Of a stretch of 64,000 bases of DNA, positions 33,956-42,378 are shown one piece after another. The stretch covers positions 62,001 through 126,000 of the forward strand of contig CAUCKA010000001.1 in the NCBI GenBank assembly GCA_958443265.1. The letters are read 5' to 3'. This DNA comes from an uncultured Collinsella sp. GTDB lineage: Bacteria; Actinomycetota; Coriobacteriia; Coriobacteriales; Coriobacteriaceae. Under the pieces are notes generated by a model. The model was not told the origin of the DNA. It saw nothing but the letters and a program-made list of their open reading frames with translations, and searched no databases. Both the position numbers and the translations under genes were made by a program. Position 1 is the first letter of the stretch. Each line of letters begins with the position of its first letter.

Positions 33956-36550
33956 TTGAAGCTCATCATCGCCGAGAAAAACGACGCCGCACGTCAGATT
34001 GCCGAGCGGCTGTCCACGGGCAAACCCAAAAAGGACAAGGTGTACAACACCGCCATCTACCGTTTTGAGTGGAAGGGCGAGGAATGCGTGACGATCGGCC
34101 TTGCCGGTCACATCCTCGCGCCCGATTTTTGCGACAGCGTGCTGTTCGATAAAAAGCTGGGTTGGTATTCGGTGACCGAGGACGGTGAGATGTTGCCGGC
34201 CGATATGCCCGATGGCCTGGCCCGTCCGCCGTACGACACCAAGCGCAAGCCGTTCCTTGCCGATGGCATTTCCATCAAGGGCTGGAAGCTCGAGAGCCTG
34301 CCTTACCTCACCTGGGCGCCCGTCATTAAGCTACCGGCCGAAAAGGAACTCATTCGTTCGCTCAAGAACCTTGCTAAAAAGTCCGACAGCGTCATCATCG
34401 CCACGGACTTCGACCGCGAGGGCGAACTGATCGGTTCGGACGCTCTCAACAAGGTGCGTGAGGTTGCGCCCGACTTGCCGGTCGCCCGTGCCCAGTATTC
34501 TTCGTTTACCAAGGCCGAGATCACGCACGCCTTCGATAATCTCGTCTCGCTCGACCAGAACCTGGCCGACGCCGGCGAGAGCCGTCAGCGCATCGACCTT
34601 ATCTGGGGCGCGGTGCTCACGCGCTATCTGACGCTCGCCAAGTTTGGCGGCTTTGGCAACGTGCGTTCCGCCGGTCGCGTGCAGACGCCGACGCTTGCCC
34701 TGGTGGTCGAGCGCGAGCGCGAGCGTATGGCGTTTGTGCCCGAGGACTATTGGCAGATTCGCGGTATGGGTGCCGCGCAGGGTGCCGCCGAGGACGACCG
34801 CTTTAAGATCGCGCACAAGACAGCGCGCTTTACCGACAAGGATGCTGCCGAGACGGCGTATGGTCACGTCGACGGCGTCAAGACGGCGACCGTTGCCGCG
34901 GTGACCAAGCGCTCGCGTAAGCAGCAGCCGCCCACGCCGTTTGCGACGACCTCGCTGCAGGCTGCCGCTGCGGCCGAGGGCATCTCGCCTGCGCGTACGA
35001 TGCGAATCGCCGAGTCCCTCTACATGGCCGGTCTCATCAGCTACCCGCGTGTCGACAATACCGTGTACCCTGCGACGCTCGATCTGGGCGCCGTGGTGAG
35101 CGACCTGGCAAAGATCAACCCGGCGCTGGCGCCCGTGTGCAAAAAGGTGCTCGCCGGTCCCATGAAGCCCACGCGCGGCAAGGTCGAGACTACCGACCAT
35201 CCGCCGATCTATCCCACGGGCGAGGGCGATCCGTCCACGCTCGACGGCGGCCAGCGCAAGCTCTACGACCTCATTGCCCGCCGCTTCCTGGCAACGCTCA
35301 TGGGGCCCGCGACCATCGAGAACACCAAGCTCGAGCTCGACGTCAACGGCGAGCCGTTCGTGGCCTCGGGCGACGTGCTCGTGACTCCGGGCTTCCGCGA
35401 GGCGTATCCGTACGGACTCAAGCGCGATGAGCAGATGCCGCCGCTGGAGCAGGGTGATACGGTCGACGTGTTCGACATGAAGCTCGAGGCCAAGCAGACC
35501 GAGCCGCCCGCGCGCTACAGCCAGGGCAAGCTCGTGCAGGAGATGGAGAAGCGCGGCCTGGGCACCAAGTCCACGCGCGCGAGCATCATCGAGCGCCTGT
35601 ACGCCGTGCGCTACCTCAAAAACGATCCCGTGGAGCCGAGCCAGCTGGGTATTGCCATTATCGATGCACTGTCGCAGTTTGCCCCGCGCATCACGAGCCC
35701 CGATATGACCAGCGAGCTCGATGGCGATATGACCCGTGTGGAGCGCGGCGAGGATACCGAAGAGCATGTCGTGACGCACTCGCGCGCGCTGCTGGCCGGC
35801 GTGCTCGACGAGCTGCTCAAGCACACGCAGGAGCTGGGCGACGCCATCAGCGACGCCGTCACGGCCGATGCGCGCGTGGGTACCTGCCCCAAGTGCGGCA
35901 AGGACCTGGTTATGAAGACGAGCGCCAAGACCCGCGGCAGCTTTATCGGCTGCATGGGCTGGCCCGACTGCGATGTGACCTATCCGGTGCCGAGTGGCGT
36001 CAAGGTAAGCCCGCTCGAGGGCGAGGCGGCCGTGTGCCCCGAGTGCGGTGCGCCGCGCATTAAGTGCCAGCCGTTCCGCCAGAAGGCCTTCGAGATTTGC
36101 GTGAACCCCACGTGCCCCACCAACTACGAGCCCGACCTTAAGGTGGGCGAGTGCAAGGTGTGCGCCGAGGCAGGACGCCATGGCGACCTGATCGCACACA
36201 AGAGCGAGAAGAGCGGCAAGCGCTTTATCCGCTGCACCAACTATGACGATTGCGGCGTGAGCTATCCGCTGCCGGCACGCGGCAAGCTCGAGGCGACGGG
36301 CGAGACCTGCCCCGAGTGCGGCGCCCCCATCGTGGTGGTCAATACGGCGCGCGGTCCGTGGCGTATCTGCGTCAACATGGACTGCCCGACCAAGGAGAAA
36401 AAGCCCGCCCGCGGCCGCAAGACTGCGACCAAGGCGGGCACGGCGAAGAAAACCACGGCGGCCAAGAAGACGACGGCCAAGAAAGCCACTGCCGCCAAGA
36501 AGACGACCGCGAAGAAGTCGACTGCCAAGAAAGCAGCCGCCGACAAGTAA
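33956..36550 (+). CDS. topA: DNA topoisomerase I, archaeal-type IA, with zinc fingers and lysine tail
   Basis: 864 residues from TTG 33956 (AGGAG upstream). Relaxes negative supercoils by nicking one strand. TOPRIM domain: KLIIAEKNDAARQIAERL and TDFDREGELIGSDAL. The active-site tyrosine is in GLISYPRVDN. The central domain carries DTKRKPFLADGI and TKSTRASIIERLY. Then three C4 zinc modules (CPKCGKDL, CPECGAPRIK, CPECGAPIVV). The last 60 residues are repeats of (A/T)KK(T/S)TAKK, like histone H1, which would bind DNA nonspecifically. The TOPRIM start resembles archaeal enzymes more than E. coli TopA. Confidence 0.9.
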   Translation: MKLIIAEKNDAARQIAERLSTGKPKKDKVYNTAIYRFEWKGEECVTIGLAGHILAPDFCDSVLFDKKLGWYSVTEDGEMLPADMPDGLARPPYDTKRKPFLADGISIKGWKLESLPYLTWAPVIKLPAEKELIRSLKNLAKKSDSVIIATDFDREGELIGSDALNKVREVAPDLPVARAQYSSFTKAEITHAFDNLVSLDQNLADAGESRQRIDLIWGAVLTRYLTLAKFGGFGNVRSAGRVQTPTLALVVERERERMAFVPEDYWQIRGMGAAQGAAEDDRFKIAHKTARFTDKDAAETAYGHVDGVKTATVAAVTKRSRKQQPPTPFATTSLQAAAAAEGISPARTMRIAESLYMAGLISYPRVDNTVYPATLDLGAVVSDLAKINPALAPVCKKVLAGPMKPTRGKVETTDHPPIYPTGEGDPSTLDGGQRKLYDLIARRFLATLMGPATIENTKLELDVNGEPFVASGDVLVTPGFREAYPYGLKRDEQMPPLEQGDTVDVFDMKLEAKQTEPPARYSQGKLVQEMEKRGLGTKSTRASIIERLYAVRYLKNDPVEPSQLGIAIIDALSQFAPRITSPDMTSELDGDMTRVERGEDTEEHVVTHSRALLAGVLDELLKHTQELGDAISDAVTADARVGTCPKCGKDLVMKTSAKTRGSFIGCMGWPDCDVTYPVPSGVKVSPLEGEAAVCPECGAPRIKCQPFRQKAFEICVNPTCPTNYEPDLKVGECKVCAEAGRHGDLIAHKSEKSGKRFIRCTNYDDCGVSYPLPARGKLEATGETCPECGAPIVVVNTARGPWRICVNMDCPTKEKKPARGRKTATKAGTAKKTTAAKKTTAKKATAAKKTTAKKSTAKKAAADK

Positions 36551-36577
36551 CAGCGCAGCCGAAACATTGACCAAAAC

Positions 36578-36615
36578 AAAAACGAGCGAGGACCCCGCGA
36601 TCCTCGCTCGTTTTC
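36578..36615 (+). terminator. Terminator of topA
   Basis: AAAAACGAGCGAGGA (36578-36592) pairs with TCCTCGCTCGTTTT (36601-36614). Confidence 0.9.
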
Positions 36616-36620
36616 TAGGC

Positions 36621-36676
36621 AGTCATTGGGGACGTTCTTTAATGACTAGTCGTTTGAGAACGTCGCATGCGACTAG
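36621..36676. repeat. REP-like repeat pair, AATGACTAG family
   Basis: AGTCATTGGGGACGTTCTTT then AATGACTAG, followed by a diverged second unit (TCGTTTGAGAACGTCGCATG then CGACTAG). The second unit overlaps the stop codon of the minus-strand zinc-ribbon gene. Confidence 0.6.
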
Positions 36677-37656
36677 TTCACTTCGACGGGCTTGGCGCCG
36701 GGATAGCGCTCCTCAAAGTCTAGGCGGTACTTATTGTCATTGGTGCCCGCCACGTTGTCGCGCGACAGCGGCGCCACGATCTCATTCTTGTGGTCCGCAG
36801 GCTTGGCGTATTTCAGGCTGATCTCCCAGGCATCACAGATTGCGTCAATGCGGTGATCCAGGTCGTCGTACAGGGCGATGATATCCTTCCAGGAGCTGTA
36901 GTTCTTGGAGCTCGTCGGGACGTCCAGGTCCTCGACGATGTCGTAATATTGCTCGATGGTGTCCTCCGTGCGCTCGGCGACGTCGGCGAGATTTTGACGG
37001 GTGGTTCGATCCTCTTCCAGATAGTTGCCGTTGAAGTTCTGCGCGCAGCCACGGACCTGGCTGTCGAGATCTTCGAGCAGGTCGTAGTATTCGCTCAGGC
37101 GACGGTAGAGGTTCTGCTCGGAGAGCGTTGCTTCGCCGCCATCCTCGTCGTCATCGTCATCATCGTCGTACAGGCTGTTGGGATTGCCGAGAGGCTTTAG
37201 GTCATCGTCGTCGACGTCATGGTGCAGCTTAGCTACCTCGGCAGTCGTCTGCGTGGCGGCGTTGTCGAACGGTCTGATCGCAAAGAAGATGACCAGGGCG
37301 ATGATGATCGCCACCAGCACAACGATAACGGCGATAAGCGGCCCGGTGCCGCTCTTTTTGGGAGCGGGGGTCTGTGGCGAAGCGGGCGCGTATGCGGGAG
37401 CCGGCTGCTGTTGGGGCGAGCCGCTCGCGACGGGTATGCGCTGCGTGGTCTCGACGGCCTCGGTCCTTGCGGCGGGGTCGGGGCTATAGGCGAGGGAGTC
37501 GTCCGCCTTGGCTTGCGGCGTATCAAGGGAGCCGGTCTGCTCAAAAGCGTGCTGGCTATCGCTCGCGGCTGTTTGCTCAACGGGTGCACCGCACGAGGTG
37601 CAGAACTTGGCATTATCTTCAAGAAGCTTGCCGCACGAGGCGCAATACCGAGACAT
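36673..37656 (-). CDS. Zinc-ribbon single-pass membrane protein
   Basis: 327 residues from ATG 37656 (AAAGGAG upstream). An N-terminal zinc ribbon (YCASCGKLLEDNAKFCTSCGAPV), a Pro/Gln-rich linker, one membrane helix (about 106-130, PLIAVIVVLVAIIIALVIFF), then an external part with an acidic run (YDDDDDDDEDGG) and a helical domain (LSEQNLYRRLSEYYDLLEDLDSQV). This zinc-ribbon/TM design is common in coriobacteria and firmicutes; the role is unknown. Confidence 0.8.
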   Translation of the reverse strand: MSRYCASCGKLLEDNAKFCTSCGAPVEQTAASDSQHAFEQTGSLDTPQAKADDSLAYSPDPAARTEAVETTQRIPVASGSPQQQPAPAYAPASPQTPAPKKSGTGPLIAVIVVLVAIIIALVIFFAIRPFDNAATQTTAEVAKLHHDVDDDDLKPLGNPNSLYDDDDDDDEDGGEATLSEQNLYRRLSEYYDLLEDLDSQVRGCAQNFNGNYLEEDRTTRQNLADVAERTEDTIEQYYDIVEDLDVPTSSKNYSSWKDIIALYDDLDHRIDAICDAWEISLKYAKPADHKNEIVAPLSRDNVAGTNDNKYRLDFEERYPGAKPVEVN

Positions 37657-37727
37657 TGCCACTCCTTTCGCCACATTTCAATGCAATACGACGATTATAC
37701 CCAGCATCCAAAATTCCCCATCATACG

Positions 37728-37790
37728 TTGCGGTGAAATAGGGACTGTTTGGCGGTCTCAGAGCTTCAATCAGTCCCTATTTCACCGCAA
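37728..37790. repeat. Intergenic inverted repeat, 19-bp perfect arms
   Basis: TTGCGGTGAAATAGGGACT (37728-37746) and AGTCCCTATTTCACCGCAA (37772-37790) are exact complements, with 25 bp between. Placed between two divergent genes; no T-run. Confidence 0.65.
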
Positions 37791-37797
37791 CTTTAGC

Positions 37798-37866
37798 CGG
37801 CAGTTGGGGACGTTCCTTTTCTGCCGGCAGTTTAGGATCGTCCCCAACTGCCGCCCTAATGACTAG
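37798..37866. repeat. Inverted repeat with REP-like end
   Basis: CGGCAGTTGGGGACG (37798-37812) pairs with CGTCCCCAACTGCCG (37839-37853), followed by CCTAATGACTAG. It combines the GGGGACG core of the AATGACTAG family with different ends. Confidence 0.6.
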
Positions 37867-37954
37867 GTTCGATTTGGGGTGCGCCGGACGCTGGGGTATC
37901 ATGGCTTGGTTGATATATCTGCATTTACGCGCCTTGTAGGAAGGGGCTGCGCCC

Positions 37955-38638
37955 ATGGCTTTTGAGCCTGCTCAACATAGCTTTATCACGCTCGAGGGCG
38001 TCGATGGCGCCGGCAAGTCCACGCAGGCGCGCCTGCTTGCCCGCGCGCTCGAACTCGCTGGCTACCAGGTTGTGAGCCTGCGCGAGCCGGGCGGTACCGC
38101 CATCAGCGAAAAGATCCGTGCTCTGCTGCTCGACCCCGCCAATACAGCGATGGGCGACACCTGCGAGTTGTTGCTCTACGAGGCGGCGCGCGCTCAGTTG
38201 GTGCACGAGGTCATCGCGCCCGCCCTTGCTGTCGGCAAGGTGGTCCTGTGCGACCGCTTCTACGATTCCACAACCTGCTATCAGGCATTTGCCGACGGCC
38301 TTGATCGCCAGATGGTGCGAGATGCCAACAACCTGGCCGTCGCGGGTACGCACCCGGCGCTCACACTCGTCTACCACATCACGCCCGAGCAGGCGGCGCT
38401 GCGCATGGCAGCCCGTGGCGCGGCAGATCGCATGGAGGCAAAGGGCATGGCATTCCAAGAGCGTGTCTACCAGGGCTTTTGCGCAATTGCCGCCGAGGAG
38501 CCAAACCGCGTAAAGCTCATCGACGCCACCGCGACCATCGAGGAAGTCTTCGAGAAGACGGTCGAGCAGGTTCGTGCCTACGGTCTCGACATCCCCCAGG
38601 ATGCCGTCGCCGCCGCGCTTGCCCAGGAGGCTGAGTAA
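37955..38638 (+). CDS. tmk: Thymidylate kinase
   Basis: 227 residues. Phosphorylates dTMP to dTDP. P-loop FITLEGVDGAGKSTQ, REPGGTAISEKIR, and CDRFYDSTTCYQ (the DR-Y/H motif). The lid region AARGAADRMEAKG is short. Starts at ATG 37955 with AGGAAGGGG upstream. First gene of an operon with holB and ricT, the usual order in Gram-positives. Confidence 0.95.
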   Translation: MAFEPAQHSFITLEGVDGAGKSTQARLLARALELAGYQVVSLREPGGTAISEKIRALLLDPANTAMGDTCELLLYEAARAQLVHEVIAPALAVGKVVLCDRFYDSTTCYQAFADGLDRQMVRDANNLAVAGTHPALTLVYHITPEQAALRMAARGAADRMEAKGMAFQERVYQGFCAIAAEEPNRVKLIDATATIEEVFEKTVEQVRAYGLDIPQDAVAAALAQEAE

Positions 38639-38639
38639 C

Positions 38640-39767
38640 ATGGCCCCCGCTCAGGCAAGCCTGCTCGCCAAGCTCGACACCCAGGAACGCGTGCGCGACT
38701 TTTTGACCAATGCCATCGCAAGCGGCCGTGCATCGCACGCCTACCTGTTTTTGGGCGCGCCCGGTGCCGGTAAACTCGACGCCGCATGGGCGCTCGCCCA
38801 AGCCTTCCTGTGCGAGCGGGACGGCTGTGGCTCGTGCGACAGCTGCGTGCGCGTCGCGCGCCATACGCATCCCGACGTGCACTATTACACGCCCGAGAGC
38901 GCCACGGGCTACCTCATCGCGCAGACCCGCGAGCTGCTCGACGACGTGCCCTTGGCGCCCATCCGCGCCAAGGCTAAGGTCTACATCATCGACCGTGCCG
39001 AGCAACTGCGCGCCAACACCGCCAACGCACTGCTCAAAACGCTCGAGGAGCCGCCCGAGGGCGTCATGTTCATCCTGCTGGGCACCTCGGCCGACGTGAT
39101 GCTGCCCACCATTGTGAGCCGCTGCCAGTGCGTGCCGTTTCGGCTGGTATCGCCCACTGTGGCCGCGCAGGCCGTGAGCCGCGCCACCGGTCAGGATCCC
39201 GCGCGCTGCCGCATGGCGGTCGCCGTGGCGGGAAGCCCCACGCGTGGTATCGAGTTCCTCAAGAGCGCCGAGCGCCAGGACGCCCGTCGCCAGATGGTCC
39301 GTGCCATCGACTCGCTCATCGTCGCCGACGAGGCCGATGTGCTCAGTCGCGCCAGGTCGCTCATCGTCGCCGTCAAGGCGCCGCTCGCCGAGGTCAAGTC
39401 CACGCAGGAAAAGGTGCTCGAGCAAAATGCCGACTACCTGTCGCGTGGAGCATTGAAGCAGCTTGAGGACCGCAACAAGCGCGAACTCAACGCGCGCGAG
39501 CGTTCGGGTATCATGGAAGCGCTGGCGAGCGCGCGGACGCTCATGCGCGACGTGCTGCTGACGCTTCAGGATGAGGCGGCAGACGTTGTGAACGAGGACG
39601 TGCGCGACACGATCGGGCGGCTTGCCGCGGCGACGAATGTTGCGGGTGCCACCCAGGCGCTCGAGGCGGTCGCGACCGCTGAGCGCAACATCGCCAGAAA
39701 CGTTACTCCCCAGCTGGCCATCGAGGTCATGCTGTTCGATATCAGGAAGGCACTGAAATGCCGTTAG
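38640..39767 (+). CDS. holB: DNA polymerase III delta' subunit
   Basis: 375 residues from ATG 38640, one base after the tmk stop, with AGGAGG inside tmk. Clamp-loader AAA+ subunit. Region ASHAYLFLGAPGAGKLDAAW replaces the usual P-loop end (GKLD instead of GKT/S), which fits the non-ATP-hydrolysing delta' role. Zinc-site Cys in CERDGCGSCDSCVRV, then KVYIIDRAEQL and LLKTLEEPPEGVMFILL, and the SRCQ motif. Overlaps ricT by 10 bp. Confidence 0.92.
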   Translation: MAPAQASLLAKLDTQERVRDFLTNAIASGRASHAYLFLGAPGAGKLDAAWALAQAFLCERDGCGSCDSCVRVARHTHPDVHYYTPESATGYLIAQTRELLDDVPLAPIRAKAKVYIIDRAEQLRANTANALLKTLEEPPEGVMFILLGTSADVMLPTIVSRCQCVPFRLVSPTVAAQAVSRATGQDPARCRMAVAVAGSPTRGIEFLKSAERQDARRQMVRAIDSLIVADEADVLSRARSLIVAVKAPLAEVKSTQEKVLEQNADYLSRGALKQLEDRNKRELNARERSGIMEALASARTLMRDVLLTLQDEAADVVNEDVRDTIGRLAAATNVAGATQALEAVATAERNIARNVTPQLAIEVMLFDIRKALKCR

Positions 39768-41458
39768 TCGTACCCGTTAAGTTTACCTACGCCTCGCGCG
39801 ACCTGTGGTTCGACCCACAGGATCTGGATATCCTCGAGGCCGATTATGCCATTTGTTCTACCGAGCGCGGAACCGAGATCGGCCTGGTCACGGCCGATCC
39901 CTTCGAGGTGCCGCAAGACGAGATCGGTCAGCCGCTCAAGCCCGTGCTGCGCGTGGCGAGCGACATCGATCTGCAGCTTGCCGATGATCTGGCCATCCAG
40001 GGTGACGAGGCCATGGTCGACTTCCGCCGCCTGGTCAAGGAGCTCGACCTCGAGATGAAGCCGGTCGGCGTCGAGTACCTGTTTGGCGGCGAGAAGGCCG
40101 TGTTCTACTTTGCTGCCGAGGAACGCGTCGATTTCCGTCAGCTCGTCAAGGACCTGTCCTCGACGCTGCACATTCGCGTCGACATGCGCCAGATTGGCGT
40201 GCGTGACGAGACCCGCCTGGTGGGCGGCTATGCCCAGTGCGGCCAGGAGCTCTGCTGCACACGCTTTGGCGGACAGTTTGAGCCGGTTTCGATCCGCATG
40301 GCAAAAGAGCAGGACCTGCCGCTCAACTCGTCCAAGATCAGCGGCGTGTGCGGCCGCCTGATGTGCTGCCTGCGTTATGAGTTCGAGGCGTACAAGGACT
40401 TTAAGAGCCGTGCGCCCAAAAAGAAGACGCTCATCGATACGCCGCTTGGCAAGGCGCGTATTCAGGAATATGACACGCCGCGTGAGCAGCTGGTGCTGCG
40501 CCTGGAGAACGGCAAAGTCTTTAAGGTCAACCTGGCCGATATGACGTGCTCGGAGGGCTGCAAAAAGAAGGCTGCCGAGCAGGGCTGCAACTGCCGCCCC
40601 GACTGCGTGACGCGCGATGTGCTCGAGCGTATCGAGTCGCCCGAGATGCGCCTGGCGCTTATGGAGCTCGACCGCGAGAACGGCGTCGACGTGGGCGATG
40701 GCCTGTCGAGCGCCGATCGTCTGGCGGGGACGACGATGCCCAAGCGCCGCCGTCGCGATGCGGACGCCGACACCCGTGCCGGTCAGAGCCAGGGCGAGGG
40801 TCGCGGCCGCGGTAAGGGCCGCGGCAAGGCCGAGGCACCCGAGGCCGAGGAGGCTGCCGGTGGACGTCGCCGCCGCAAGCGCTCGGGTTCGGGCGATGCC
40901 GGCGAGGCCGCTCCCGCAGGCAAGAACTCCTCCCGCGAGCGCGAGGCTCGGCAGCCTCAGCAGCAAAACCGCGGCGGTGGCATGAACCCCACGCGCCGTC
41001 GCCGTCGTCACCTGTCGAGCGAGGAGCGCGAGGACGCCTTCCGCGCCGCAGCCGCTCGCGAGGCCGGTGCCGCTTCCAAGGGTCCCTCGGCCTCCGATGC
41101 GCCTGCCGACAAGGGTAGCAAGCAGCGCAACGATGACGAGCGCGCCCCGCGTCCGCGTCGCCGCCATTCCTCGGGCACGCAGCAAAAGCCCTCGGTGCCC
41201 TCCGTGGCCGATCAGGTCTTGGATGGCGAGGTCAAGGTCACACGTCGTCGCCCCGGAGATGGCGGAGGGGCGGCTGCCAAGGCCGCGCGCGGCGCTGCTC
41301 GCGACGAACGCGAGTCGCGCGAAGATCGTGGTGGCGAGGGTTCGGCCGACCAGGGTCAAAAGCGCCGTCGCCGTCGTCGTTCCCGCAAGCCGCGTCAAGA
41401 TGGCGGCGAGGGCTCGACCCAAAATTCGTCCGCACCGCAACCGCCCACCGGCGAATAG
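39758..41458 (+). CDS. ricT: PSP1-domain protein RicT (YaaT) with long basic tail
   Basis: 566 residues. The N-terminal PSP1 region (about 1-275) has the two conserved cysteine sets CGQELCCTRFG and VCGRLMCCLRYE, which in B. subtilis RicT help bind Fe-S clusters in the Y-complex that affects RNase Y and competence/biofilm. The following 290 residues are low-complexity, rich in Arg, Gly, Ala, Glu (RRRRKRSGSG, RRRRRHLSSEERE, RRRRRRSRKPR) and probably bind RNA. That tail is absent from short RicT proteins. Operon with tmk and holB. Confidence 0.88.
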   Translation: MPLVVPVKFTYASRDLWFDPQDLDILEADYAICSTERGTEIGLVTADPFEVPQDEIGQPLKPVLRVASDIDLQLADDLAIQGDEAMVDFRRLVKELDLEMKPVGVEYLFGGEKAVFYFAAEERVDFRQLVKDLSSTLHIRVDMRQIGVRDETRLVGGYAQCGQELCCTRFGGQFEPVSIRMAKEQDLPLNSSKISGVCGRLMCCLRYEFEAYKDFKSRAPKKKTLIDTPLGKARIQEYDTPREQLVLRLENGKVFKVNLADMTCSEGCKKKAAEQGCNCRPDCVTRDVLERIESPEMRLALMELDRENGVDVGDGLSSADRLAGTTMPKRRRRDADADTRAGQSQGEGRGRGKGRGKAEAPEAEEAAGGRRRRKRSGSGDAGEAAPAGKNSSREREARQPQQQNRGGGMNPTRRRRRHLSSEEREDAFRAAAAREAGAASKGPSASDAPADKGSKQRNDDERAPRPRRRHSSGTQQKPSVPSVADQVLDGEVKVTRRRPGDGGGAAAKAARGAARDERESREDRGGEGSADQGQKRRRRRRSRKPRQDGGEGSTQNSSAPQPPTGE

Positions 41459-41521
41459 CGCCCGCAAACGGATTTAACCTGCCTGACCCCAAACGCGTTG
41501 GGGTACCATAGCGCTGAATCA

Positions 41522-41557
41522 ACAACCCTCCCTGCGACCGAGCGTAGGGAGGGTTGT
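41522..41557 (+). promoter_or_regulatory. Hairpin that covers the comF ribosome-binding site
   Basis: ACAACCCTCCCT (41522-41533) pairs perfectly with AGGGAGGGTTGT (41546-41557) over a 12-base loop. The right arm holds the GGGAGGG ribosome site of comF, whose GTG is 4 bases further on. It may also serve as a weak terminator for ricT. Confidence 0.55.
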
Positions 41558-41560
41558 GTC

Positions 41561-42367
41561 GTGAAGAGACATTTGAATGTGTTGGGATGCCTGCAAGGTG
41601 CCGACATCCTACCGTTTGCGGACGAATTGCTGCCGTTTGCCGAGCGGGCGGCGCACGAGGCGCTTGAGGCGTTGTCGCCCACGCGATGCGCCGGCTGCGA
41701 GCGCTCCGGCGCGCTTATTTGCCAAGATTGTCTGGCATCGCTCGCTCTCATCGATCCGCGCCATAGCTGCACTCGATGCGGCGCCCCGTTTGGAGACTTG
41801 CTGTGCACCGAGTGCTCGGTCGAGGGTGCGTCCTCGGTGATGGCCGAAGCACTCGACCGGTGCCTGGCATGTGCCGTTTACACGCATCCGCTGCCGCGGA
41901 TCATTAAAGCGTACAAAGACGCGGGCGAGCGACGCCTGGCGCCGTATCTGGCAGAGCTGCTCTACGACACCGCCTTACATGCCCAGGTCGCGGCGCCCGA
42001 ACGCTACGGCGGTGTGTTGTCCGGCGCCGATGCCGTGGTGTTTGTGCCTGCGACGGCGGCGGCGTTTCGGCGACGCGGCTTCGATCATATGGAAGCCATC
42101 GCGCGCCCATTTTGCAAGCTGTCGGGTGTTCCGCTGCTCGACGCCCTGGTCAAATACGGCCATGGCGACCAGCGTGAACTCGGCCGTGAAGAACGCCGTG
42201 AACGCGCCCGAGGCATGTACGAGACCGTTGAGGACGTGCGGGGCCGCCGCCTGCTGCTCATCGACGACGTTATCACCACGGGTGCGACGATGGCAGCGGC
42301 TTCGGCGGAACTCAAGCGCGCCGGTGCCGCGGCCGTTGATGGCCTCGCTCTCGCACGCGTTTGGTAG
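41561..42367 (+). CDS. comF: ComF-family phosphoribosyltransferase-like protein
   Basis: 268 residues from GTG 41561 (GGGAGGG at 7-base spacing). An N-terminal double zinc finger (CAGCERSGALICQDC and CTRCGAPFGDLLCTEC), then a PRTase fold with the PRPP-loop LLLIDDVITTGATMAAASAELKRAG near the end. ComF proteins act in uptake or processing of transforming DNA and may use the PRTase fold in repair. RRRGFDHMEAIARPF is the typical middle motif. Followed by an unrelated gene after 11 bp. Confidence 0.92.
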   Translation: MKRHLNVLGCLQGADILPFADELLPFAERAAHEALEALSPTRCAGCERSGALICQDCLASLALIDPRHSCTRCGAPFGDLLCTECSVEGASSVMAEALDRCLACAVYTHPLPRIIKAYKDAGERRLAPYLAELLYDTALHAQVAAPERYGGVLSGADAVVFVPATAAAFRRRGFDHMEAIARPFCKLSGVPLLDALVKYGHGDQRELGREERRERARGMYETVEDVRGRRLLLIDDVITTGATMAAASAELKRAGAAAVDGLALARVW

Positions 42368-42378
42368 GGGTGATTCAG

